The notes under the pieces are model-generated. The model did no database searches. It was not told the DNA's origin and worked only from the letters and a program-made list of their open reading frames with translations. Positions 10,625 through 64,000 of a DNA stretch of 64,000 nucleotides are shown piece after piece (position 1 is the stretch's first letter; each line of letters opens with the position of its first letter). The stretch is taken from NCBI RefSeq assembly GCF_032062135.1, contig NC_092860.1:69834740-69898739 (forward strand), read 5' to 3'. This stretch comes from Pyxicephalus adspersus. Lineage: Eukaryota > Chordata > Amphibia > Anura > Pyxicephalidae. The translations under genes were made by a program, and so were the position numbers.

Positions 10625-12640
10625 TTTTTATTCTTTATATTTTAGGCTACCACTTGTCATCTTTTTGTTGCCTTATGTCTCTGTATACTCTTCAGAACTA
10701 CTGATCTTGGTATATTCCATGAATGATTAGGATTGGTATAATCAATGTCACTTATATGTGAAGGAATACAATTCTGCCTTTTTGTCACGTTATGTTGTTG
10801 ATAAGTTTGCATTCACTGCTCCTTTTTTTTGTCTATGTTGTTTTCCCTTTTTTTACTTCAAAAAAACATAATTGTTAAAATAAATAAATAGAAACAGGAA
10901 TGTGATGTTTTTTTTTTTTTTAATTCCTTAGTTTTTCCAGGCTGAAAACTTCTGAGACAGAAGAGAAATTTAAGGTCCATAGATAGTGTAAAAGGATTTT
11001 TTATGCAAGCAAGACTCCAAAAAAAAAAAAGAATGAAACATTTGGGTATCTTCCTTCCAGTCTCCAAGAAGAAAAAGGGAGATGAAAGTCAGGCAGTCAC
11101 ATAATGCAGAGTAAGATGAGGTAAAACATGTAGAAAATAACTATTTGCCATGTACCGAAAAGTGATGGTAGGGAATTACACTCCATAAATTCCAGAATTA
11201 GGGTCATAGTAACTTACTTACCTGAGCAACTTTTTGAAGTGATTATAGTAAATTAGTATGAATGCATGCAGATCAGTAACATGAGGTTCAGTCTACAAGA
11301 CCTGTTCTCAGAGTCTTTAATCTTTTTTTCTCTCACATCATTCACCAAAACAACCCAGGTATTTGTCATACATGTGGTTCAGAACTGTTGTGCAAGTCTT
11401 TGGACTGATCAGTGCTTTCCTTAGCATAATATCAGCCATGGCCATCAGGTCAGCTTGTAAATCCAACTGAAAGGGAGTAATCGATTCAATATCACCAGCA
11501 GGGAGCTGCTGTACTTTGCAGAGTCAGGAACAGCATTTTGGAGCACATGCCATCATAGAAGAGCTTCAGATTAAGTTTAGGCTTGCTCCCTCAGAAAGAG
11601 TTGGGCATTGATCCCTCAGATCATGGGGAAGTGGCATATTTTTAGCTCCTGATAAAATTATATATTTAGAAAGACTGTTTGGCAGCCAAGTTTTTCAATG
11701 GCTCTTTTAGATCCTTTTGCCAGTGCTTTTTGTATATAATTATTTTAGCCTTCTGGGTCATTTTCTTTATCCAATGTAATCACCTTTATCTCGACAGGTG
11801 TTAGGATAGACTGCTAAAGATTATGTAGTATTTTGTTTAGTGTAGCTTCATTTGATGTTGACAGTTTAGTTTAAAATATTTTTTGTATTTGCTCACTAAT
11901 GAGAGTATTAAAGTGATCCCTTTTCTAAAATCAAACTTTACATTCAATGGTCCCTGAAAAGAATACAGAAAACACATCTGTCCTGCTGCCCATGACACCA
12001 ATCCCTGAATTAGTGTTTGTATACCTCAGGTTTAAGATTATTCAGAATCTAATACTGAGTATTTCTATTATGTAGAATTTGTGTATGTGAAATCCATTTT
12101 CTGTTTTCTTTGTTGCAGTTTGCCTTAATTGACTGAATTATTAAAATCAATTCAGATTAATTTAAGTGAATATATCTTTTTTTTCCCAACATTACTTTAA
12201 AACTTTCCCTAGAATCTTTGTTAAAGGACCTTACATATGTTTCCACTTTTTTTGGTGTCCTCACAGTTTGCTGTTGGGAATCAAAACTGAGTTTGTTGAA
12301 TTAGAAAATCTGGAAAATCCATATTGTTTCCATTCTTGGTAGTGTGTTTGCTCCAGGTTCCTCCACGGTATAATTTTGTTATTCTTAACAAAATTATACT
12401 GCAGTCAAGGACGTTTTTAGCAGATTTTAGCACTTATTTCTATCATTTTTAGCAAACATGTATGTGGTGATTGTGTTCAAATTGTGTTTCTTATCCTTTT
12501 GTAAAGCACACTCATCTGAATGTGCCATTCATATAACTAAACTGCTGTGTGTGGAATTTTACACAATATATGGAATCCCAGGCAGACATTAACAGGCTAT
12601 AGGTAATTTAGCAGCATTCAGTTTTGTTAGAATAAAACAA
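10625..12640. other. No gene or named repeat recognised
   Basis: AT-rich DNA with poly-T (10909-10921) and poly-A (11019-11030) tracts. The moderately complex segment 11330-11720 is probably an old repeat, but I cannot name it. No exon-like open stretch with splice signals. Confidence 0.4.
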
Positions 12641-12885
12641 CATGGTGGCTCAGAGGTTAGCACACTGGCCTTTGCAGCGCACGGTCCCAGGTTCAACTCC
12701 CAGCCAGGACTGATAGTCTGCATGGAGTTTGTAGGGTCTCTCTGTGTTTGCATGAGTTTCCTCTGGGTACTCCGGCTCCCTCCCACATCCTAAAAACATG
12801 CAGTTAGGTTGATTGACTTCTCCCCAAAAGAATTTTCTTAGACTGTATTAAAGACATAGGACTATATTAGGGAAATTGGATTATG
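12641..12885 (+). mobile_element. SINE-like repeat, forward copy
   Basis: Begins 'catggtggctcagaggttag' and includes 'gcacggtcccaggttcaact', resembling a degenerate tRNA-type box B context, then 'cctctgggtactccggctcc' and 'aaaaacatgcagttaggttg'. The same order of phrases appears in reverse complement at 21.9-22.2 kb, and its usual tail occurs separately at 15.44 and 36.95 kb. I recognise the phrases as a common frog interspersed repeat. The 67-74% of matching positions one can see by eye is not a measured figure, so only family membership is claimed. Confidence 0.75.
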
Positions 12886-13841
12886 AGGATTTTTTATTAA
12901 GTTTTAATTAAGCTTTTATTTCCAACCAACATGTTAAACAGATAAGTTGCATTGATACAAAAGTACAGGACCACTTACAAAATTACAGTATAAGCATGCA
13001 AGGGAAACCATGCAATTAATATTAATTAATAAATAAACACAATCTCACAGTAAAGGCATCATAGATTCACACGTAGATTCGGGTAACAAACTTGTAAATG
13101 GGGCATCATAGTACAAAGGATATTCTATTTAAACAGGTTGGAAGCAACCATTTTTAAAGTTAGGGGACACTGGGCGGGGGCAGTGGGGTGGAGTGATCCC
13201 CTCCAGTCACAGGGGTCAACCCAGATACCTATTAGATAGGGCTGTCAACTTCCAGAGGTGATTGTGGATCGACGGGCACACATATTGCCTCTGCTAATGG
13301 GATTGGGGACTAGGCATTTTCTAGTGGAGAGGTCATTCAAAATCTGTACAAAGTGCATTGAAAGGTATATGTTGGGCAATTTTGTATACCTTGAATAATA
13401 ATCTTTCTATTGTTTAAAAAAAGGACAAAGCTTTCTATAAATAATGGCAACCAGTGGATTATAGTGTTTCCTGCAGAAGAAAAATCATATCTGTAAGACA
13501 AGAAAGCAGTTGGGTGCTGCTTCATCTGCTGGCCCAAATCCTATCACTACTAGAAATGCACATCGCAGTTCTGCTGCATGGGTCTAGGCTGTATGACTGG
13601 AAGCCACACATTCTGCCATTATAGCTATTGTCAGTCTGCACTTTCCTGTGTAGTGCAGTCTATTCCTTGCTGACCATAAAAAGTCATGTATGGAACAGGC
13701 GTGGCCAGTGCCTCTTACCGTGCCTAGCACCCCAATAGCACCCAATAACTTGGTGAGAATATATTTAGGTTATGCATTGCGGCACTTGTTTCTAGCAGGC
13801 GAAGCCATTCGAGGCATCTAAGGATTCCACCTGAACATTAA
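12886..13841. other. No gene recognised
   Basis: AT-rich, then a moderately GC-rich piece (13160-13320) that looks like old repeat DNA. No supportable exon. Confidence 0.35.
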
Positions 13842-14058
13842 GGCCTTGATGTATTAAAGCTCTCCAAGGCTGGAGAGACTACACTTTCACCAGTAAAGCT
13901 AGGTGATCAAGCAAACCTGGAATGGATTTCTTCAATGTACTTTGCTAGCAAATGCTTTGAATCCTGGCTCATATCCATCCCAGGTTTGTTGGATCACCCA
14001 GCTTCACTGGTGAAAGTGTATTCTCTCCAGCCTTGGAGAGCTTTAATAAATCAGGGCC
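13842..14058. mobile_element. Palindromic MITE, family P, copy 1
   Basis: A near-palindrome with outer ends 'gtattaaagctctccaaggc' and, at the right, 'gccttggagagctttaataa'. Inner arms 'cactttcaccagtaaagc' and 'gcttcactggtgaaagtg' also pair. Two related copies occur at 29.43 and 44.51 kb. Non-coding. Confidence 0.85.
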
Positions 14059-14364
14059 CAAACCTCTGCCTGCACTGGTTTCTAGAATTTTGTCTTGAAC
14101 TTTTCTTCACTTCAGTCTACATTTGACCCTTCAGTGATTGGATCTTAACTTTAAATTTGAAAGGATCAGATAGTTATAATAATAAGAAAGTTGCTATGCA
14201 TGGTAGGAGGCACTGCTAAGCATGGTATGAGGCACTGGCCACTTCTGTCACATAAATTACTTTTTTGGTCAGCCAGTATACTAAAAACAGTTATGATGAT
14301 TATCTAGCTGACAGAGCTCAGATGTAGGGGAATCCAAGCAAACAAATATATAAAACATATACAA

Positions 14365-15415
14365 TCATTAGAAAAAGAATGTACACTTTTTCAATTCCTA
14401 CTCCTAAGTCTTGTCCAAAATAGAGAAGCCATGTGTGGAAACACTAATAAACCCATGATGAAATATTCTGTACTAATGATTTTATCTGACCCTCTTATGG
14501 AGAAATTTTTGCCATATCCCAATCTTTGGCCCAACAGTTTTGCAGCCTTGCTTCAGTTCAGTAACGTTTTGCAGGCATTCCTTAATGCACAGTTCTGTTA
14601 AAGTCCTGATAAAGCATTTTAATTGGGGATTTTTTTGCTATTCTGTTCTATATTTGCTGGTGTACTTGGGATCATTGACACACAACCCAATATTGGCCAA
14701 GCTTTAGCTGATACACAGATGACAACACTTTCACTCTTATACTTTGGTATACAGGGGAGTTTGTGGCTGATCTATAATTGTGCTGATATGCTGTTTGGTT
14801 TCTTACATTGTTTCAGAATTCTTGTGTCTTGTTCATATACAGTTGTGCAAACTTGTGCCACAATGCTATCTTCTTTTTAGAGAGGAGGCTTTTTTTCCTG
14901 GCAAGCCTTCCATACAAGCCATTCCTAATAAATATTTTTTCTAATTGGACTGCCACAAGCTTTACCATTTAACATTCCAATTTTATACATGTAGAGTCTG
15001 GGATGTAGCTTTTGGAGTTTTGCAATCTCTGAGTTTTGCACAATCTAATCATGGATTGAATTTGCTGGCTCATCCACTTCTTGGAAGGTTGGTAGCTATC
15101 TTGAACATTTTCTACCTTCTTTAAGATCATTGCTAATGTCTTTACTCATTGGCATTGTGTTAATACACAGATCAGTTAACCCTCAAAACTTCTGCTTTTA
15201 TAGAGGTGATCACATTTGCTGATGATCAATTAATCTAATTCATTGGATCAGCAGCATCAGGCTGCTGTTGACCCGTTTAATGAAAGGAAATGGTAAGGGT
15301 GTACTTATTTTTCACCTAACATTTTTCACTTGACATTTGACATAGCCTTTGTTAAATAATGGCATTGTGTAGTATATGTATGGTGGTTGAAAGTTTGGGA
15401 ACCCTTTAAAATAAT
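14365..15415 (-). pseudogene. Tc1/mariner-like transposon relic, reverse transposase
   Basis: Recognised by phrases in reverse orientation: 'gatttgctggtgtacttggg'-like sequence (14650-14670), 'ccaagctttagctgatacac' (14697 on), 'tttgtgctgatatgctg' (14780 on), 'agagaggaggctttttttcc' (14880 on), 'aagatcattgctaatgtc' (15123 on) and 'cttttatagaggtgatcaca' (15193 on). These are the standard landmarks of a widespread vertebrate Tc1 family read from the antisense side. The transposase is broken by many stops. Confidence 0.8.
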
Positions 15416-15439
15416 TTTAGGTCACATTCAAATAATGTA

Positions 15440-15602
15440 AGCTCTTCAGGATCAGTCTCCTCTTCTCCTCCCGTGTCACTGTCTGTATCTGTCATTTGCA
15501 AGCCCTATTATAGTACCGCAATGTGTAATATGTTGGAGCTATTTAAATCCTGATTATTATTATTATTATTAATAATAATATTAATAATAATAATAATAAT
15601 AT
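15440..15602 (+). mobile_element. SINE-like tail fragment ending in ATT/AAT repeats
   Basis: 'cccgtgtcactgtctgtatc', then 'gcaatgtgtaatatgttgga', then a run of att switching to aat triplets (15555-15602). The same tail is at 36.95-37.08 kb and matches the 3' end normally carried by the SINE-like repeat of 12.6 kb. Confidence 0.75.
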
Positions 15603-16329
15603 ATAGAAAACCTACTCAAACTTTTAAGCACTACTGGGTATATATGTAGAACTATATACAACAATTGTATTCTCGTCATCAATAAGCAATAGTAAAAATA
15701 TAAATACAAAAATAAAATGAAATTGTTAAACCCTAATTTAAAAATATTTGGAAATTGAGAAATTAATTGAAATTGAAATTGAATTGGAATTGAAAATTAA
15801 AACACAAAAATGCAGGAAAATGTCAGTGCAAATGAGGAGAAACGTGGATGTAGGGGAATGGCTCTTAAACCAGAAGGTATTTTTACTAATCTGTCTTAAG
15901 TAGGTTATGATGAACATATATATCATGTTCTTTAGTTTAAAAATGAGTTAGACAAGGTATAGTAGTTGGGACAATAACTCCTGCTCCTGCAAACGAGTTG
16001 GATTTCTGTGATTCTCATAGACCTGGCACCAGCTGCTTTCAGATGCTTCACTGCACCTATAGCTGTCTTTGCCACAAGGCCCACTGCTTCCCAGTTTCTT
16101 GCCCTAATATTATGACTGCTAAAGTCCAGGTGGACAAAGAAGAATGTCAAAATCCATCATCCCTACTGGGAATATGTTCTTATTCAGTAGAGATTTTTTT
16201 TTACCTTTAGTTAAAAGTGGATCAGTACCTGTCACTGAGGGATTTTGGCATTGACCATCCTTTTCCAATGTCTAGTCATTAGCTAGGCATTTCTTAGTAT
16301 ATATTTTTGTTTTACTTATCACATCCCCA
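15603..16329. other. AT-rich stretch, unassigned
   Basis: AT-rich up to 15960. The segment 15960-16190 is less biased and carries overlapping open stretches on both strands (70 and 72 codons) with no recognised motif; it may be an old transposon fragment. Confidence 0.3.
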
Positions 16330-16530
16330 CTCATGCTGTGGGACCTTAGCTTAGTTGTTTCTGTGCTATTTAGGCCCGAACCATTCACCCCTTCAACCAC
16401 TGCTGACCTTATCACAGAAAGTGGCCATTTCTTTGACATATGTGGTTTAAGAAGAAGTATTTTATCTTGTACACCTCCTTTTCTTTTTTTCTCAAAGATA
16501 ATCCAGTCAAGAAAACTTGACTTATGCTAG
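16330..16530 (+). pseudogene. Possible DIRS-like tyrosine-recombinase fragment
   Basis: Forward translation starts MLWDLSLVVSVLFRPEPFTP followed by STTADL. This resembles the WDL..VL..L...PF.P....DL motif I associate with the recombinase region of DIRS/Ngaro retroelements in amphibians. The rest is out of frame, with only a faint echo (LKDNPVK near 16490). The assignment rests on one short motif. Confidence 0.35.
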
Positions 16531-17283
16531 TCTCTGCTGCTTTGCAAGGAGGTTGCTCTACATATGTTAGGGTAAGCCATTATAGTGTACCTACTGTAAA
16601 TGTGACTCTTCCTGCTATCAAGAAAATGCATGTTGTGTTACACTTGCATGGCCCATTTTTGTTTGTTATCATAAATAGGCCACATAAGGGTCATTCAATA
16701 TTATGAGCCTATGCTCTTGTTTTCAGCAATTTAAGAAGAAAGGCTAGGATAATATTTTGTTTGAACATATTAGGAGCTAATAAAAAAATTCCAAGCTTTT
16801 ACATGAAAATATGGTCAGATAGCAAGCCTAGGTATGGGGTTTAAAGATTGTTTACAGAAGTCTCAACAGATTTCTAAAACTTTTAAAGACTAAAGACAGA
16901 ATCTATTTGTGTGTGGTAATATCTAATAATGTTAATTGTGTTTAAGCAATACCCTAAAATGAACTCTATATATAAAAAACAAGTTACAAGTCATCCTGAG
17001 CAGTGAAGTGCTGTTACTTTACTAACATGGCCTTCTTTCTCATAAACACAGTACAGTACAAGCATTTTAATAACTGGAAAAAGAAAAAACTATTTTAACC
17101 ACTCTTACATCTGATTATTAGCAAATGCACATCTGTATTCATAGATATTTTTTAAAAAACAATTAGGAGATTTATATCTATGCATATGTGAATTATATGT
17201 CCCTGGGTTTAATTATATCAACGGTCTTTAATGCACATACACCAACCACTTAGATCAAGAATTCCTCTCTTTTGAATTGACAG
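16531..17283. other. Intron DNA upstream of the first visible exon
   Basis: AT-rich; nothing coding seen. It belongs to the intron before the 17,284 exon, because that exon starts inside an FN3 domain. I looked for the 27-nt 'meC' type microexon known in this place in LAR-family genes and for the preceding FN3-5 exon, and found neither in 1-17,283. Confidence 0.5.
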
Positions 17284-61881
<44,598 letters not shown>

Positions 61882-62229
61882 GTAAGAACTGCATGGAATT
61901 AAAATAACATGCAACTGTAAAATGTTCCTAATAAATTGGATATAGATACAAAGACAGAATTTAGATAGTCCACTTCTAATATTGAAGTCAAGTAGGTTTG
62001 TGATTAGTGAAGTGTTCTTTAATTTTAATTTTTTTAATTTAAACAATGACAAATAGAGAATCAACAATCTTTCACAAATTAACCATACAGACTCAATTTA
62101 TACAACCTAGGGACAACAATATAAAAAGGAAGCAAACAACTCAGTAAAAAGAAAAATATATACATACTGTATAACCAGTAGTTGCCACGGGTAAAATGGT
62201 AAAAAAAAGTGGGAAAAGAGAGGACCCTA
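61882..62229. other. Start of the intron after D1
   Basis: AT-rich intron start; no D2 exon. Confidence 0.6.
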
Positions 62230-62460
62230 AAATCTGAACATTTCTGGGAAATTTCAATAACTGTCCTCTAAAAAGGCTGCAAAACTGAGCAGGACCAAAA
62301 CAGGTGAGGCATGGTTCCTACCTTTCCACATCTCCAGCATAAATCTGAGACTTTTAGGTAAACTTTATGGATGAGCTCCGGAGTCCTTTACCACCTAGCC
62401 TCAGGGAATCATCTTTTAATGATAGTTTATTGCACTGGACGCAAGCTAGCATTTTGGCAT
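62230..62460 (-). pseudogene. L1-like ORF2 C-terminal fragment
   Basis: Reverse translation (about 62395-62270) reads RTPELIHKVYLKVSDLCWRC then GKVGTMPHLFWSCSVLQPF. This fits the L1 ORF2 C-terminal zinc-knuckle-like motif (RWY.TP..L...FP..S..CWRC....GT..H.FW.C). A stop replaces the residue after RW and another ends the piece. Short truncated copy. Confidence 0.7.
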
Positions 62461-63906
62461 TAAGGATAACAATGGTAATTCACCACAGTCTTTTGAACAT
62501 AACTCAACTCTTGAGAACAGTTATGTTATGAGAGAGAAAAATCATTTCCAGAAGTGTGTAATTCACAGAGCATGTACTGCACACAGTACTTAAGAATGCA
62601 GAGGTCAAGAGAACATAATAGACAAAGTGCATGGGGACATAATACAGCATGCAGTGGTCAGGATGCAAAAATCTCTGCCTAACAATGCAGAAATCCCCCA
62701 CCCCTGCGCAAGATACTTGAATCAGACACAAAATCTTCCCTTGGCACATCAGATATCAGAGAGAGGGATAAAACATTATTTTACTTTTAACAACATTTTA
62801 AGAAATGATAAGATTTATCAATGCATCGGCACTTGTTATTCAATCTTTAGTCTTTCCATTTATGGCATGTGTCGAAAAGGTTTGTCTCATTGTGGTTTCC
62901 CTTTAAACAAGGATCATAATTCAATGTGTAAAATGGTGAGAACAACTCCCATAAAGATGCAAAATCATAGTAAATCATTCACCATAAATTGTTTTCCAGT
63001 GATTCATCATGTAAAAACTTTTGTTATACCTATCATGGTTTCATATTGGATCTCCCAAGTGAAAGTGAAAAAAATCAGGTGGAATAGAGAACGTGAGCAC
63101 CTGTTTTCTACATAAAACATATATGTATTCCAATTACTTCAGTGTATCAAACCTTATCTACATCTTTCTACACCACATCTTTTATCTTGAAAAAAATAAA
63201 TAAAATAGAAATCAATATCTATACCTATATTTACTATTTATTCAGTCAAATTACCCCAAACTTTTTTTATGCAAACAGTGTATATGTCAATTCTAGTATC
63301 CCTAATATTTGCATTTCCATCCTTTTTACACACTGACAATTAGACATTCATCCTTATTAGGAACTAACAATTGCTTAAGTTCACAAGCTAACACCTGTAT
63401 GCTAACAAATACATGTCCATCCGTTTCACAAACTATCCCTAACAGTGCCCAGTGACATGATTTTTTTTCCTAATAATAAATTAATACATCCTTCCATCTT
63501 CTTAAAACACCTTCCAACACTACAAATCTTCATATTCAGAGATGAAACAAATTGGAAACAGATAGAAGAATGTATTTCTGAATCTGAAAAGTAAAATAAT
63601 GTTTGATCCAGAATTATTATAAAAGTTCTCTAACATGTTCTTCTGGTGAAGCCTAAGTGGTGAAACGCATAAGAACTAAGACCGCTATATGTATGTGTAT
63701 ATTGAAATAAGCTTGTGCTATATTCATGCATAAATATGTGATGTGCCAATTGCCATGTGGTTATTTAAGTTGGGTTGTTTTTAAATAAATATTTATTACG
63801 TTTTTACAAATAATTTAGGATATTTAGGTACCAAAAAAATCCTGATATACCTGAAAGGTGTTTTGCAATCATCACCTTTCCCATCACCTTCAAGGACATT
63901 GCCCCT
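62461..63906. other. Intron DNA, mostly unassigned
   Basis: A 162-codon open stretch (62627-63115, +) has mixed composition, no recognised motif and no splice support. At 63640-63680 a phrase gaagcctaagtggtgaaacg recalls the common frog repeat motif also seen near 22.64 and 35.76 kb. Confidence 0.35.
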
Positions 63907-64000
63907 GATTCATCATTGAAATCCGCGATCGCTGGAAGCGCGATAATACGCGCGACCCGCGATCGCGGATTACCGCGGTCCGGGACTCGAGTGCGCGCGT
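63907..64000. repeat. CpG-rich palindromic repeat, cut by window end
   Basis: It opens with gattcatcattgaaatccg. A perfect 13-bp inverted repeat, aatccgcgatcgc (63920-63932) with gcgatcgcggatt (63959-63971), encloses further gcgc/cgcg steps. It is strongly GC-rich against a roughly two-thirds AT background. I recognise it as a type of repeat seen in frog genomes; its other end is outside the window. Confidence 0.7.

Noticed and set aside
62627..63115. 162-codon open frame after the last exon
   Set aside because: No PTP D2 motif (KAHTSRFI, WPEQG, HCSAG), no fitting acceptor and phase, and no recognised domain. Considered a chance open frame.
61882..64000. Search for the D2 phosphatase exons
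   Set aside because: No stretch resembling SKAHTSRFISANLP or later D2 motifs is present, so D2 lies beyond the window.

Overview
The window is vertebrate nuclear DNA, AT-rich and dense in interspersed repeats. It is most likely from a frog. That is an inference from repeats I recognise as typical of anuran genomes: SINE-like copies with a 'ttggcgctatataaata' tail, L1/Tx1-like LINE relics, many Tc1/mariner relics and palindromic MITEs. No bacterial, organellar or viral gene organisation is visible.

The one protein-coding gene I can support runs on the + strand from about 17.28 kb to beyond the right edge. It is the middle and 3' part of a type IIa (LAR-family) receptor tyrosine phosphatase, best assigned to PTPRS (RPTP-sigma). 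Sixteen exons, all with GT-AG introns and matching phases, give a continuous 886-codon product (2,658 nt). In order it has: the end of fibronectin III repeat 5; FN3 6 and 7 in one 588-nt exon; FN3 8 in two exons; an extracellular juxtamembrane region with RxxR sites; a transmembrane helix; a 12-nt microexon; the cytoplasmic juxtamembrane exon; a 48-nt cassette exon typical of PTPRS; and the complete active phosphatase domain D1, with pTyr loop, WPD loop, [10 protein letters not shown] signature and Q loop all intact. The Ig domains, FN3 1-4 and most of FN3 5 lie upstream of the window, and D2 lies downstream.

Layout: 0-3.74 kb, an L1-like LINE on the - strand interrupted by a CR1/L2-like 3' fragment; 5.2-6.2 kb, a Tc1 relic ending at an AT microsatellite; 8.1-10.4 kb, L1 ORF2 relics carrying an inserted four-hairpin MITE; 12.6-15.6 kb, a SINE, a palindromic MITE, a Tc1 relic and a SINE tail; 17.28 kb, first exon seen; 17.4-30.1 kb, a 12.7-kb intron with a palindromic MITE, a hAT-like MITE, a SINE, L1 pieces, a piggyBac-like MITE and another Tc1 relic; 30.1-31.3 kb, exons for FN3 6-8; 32.1-36.0 kb, a roughly 3.9-kb inverted repeat inside the intron that splits FN3 8; 36.5-44.0 kb, the rest of the ectodomain, membrane and juxtamembrane exons; 44.0-57.5 kb, introns with two more Tc1 transposons around the 48-nt exon; 57.5-61.9 kb, compact D1 exons; 61.9-64 kb, intron with an L1 fragment and a CpG-rich palindromic repeat cut by the window end.

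No new biochemical system is evident. The points most worth a second look are the 12-nt microexon and the 48-nt cassette around the membrane-D1 linker, a 75-nt intron in D1 that is stop-free and in frame, the roughly 1.8-kb-arm inverted repeat in an intron, and the four-hairpin MITE.
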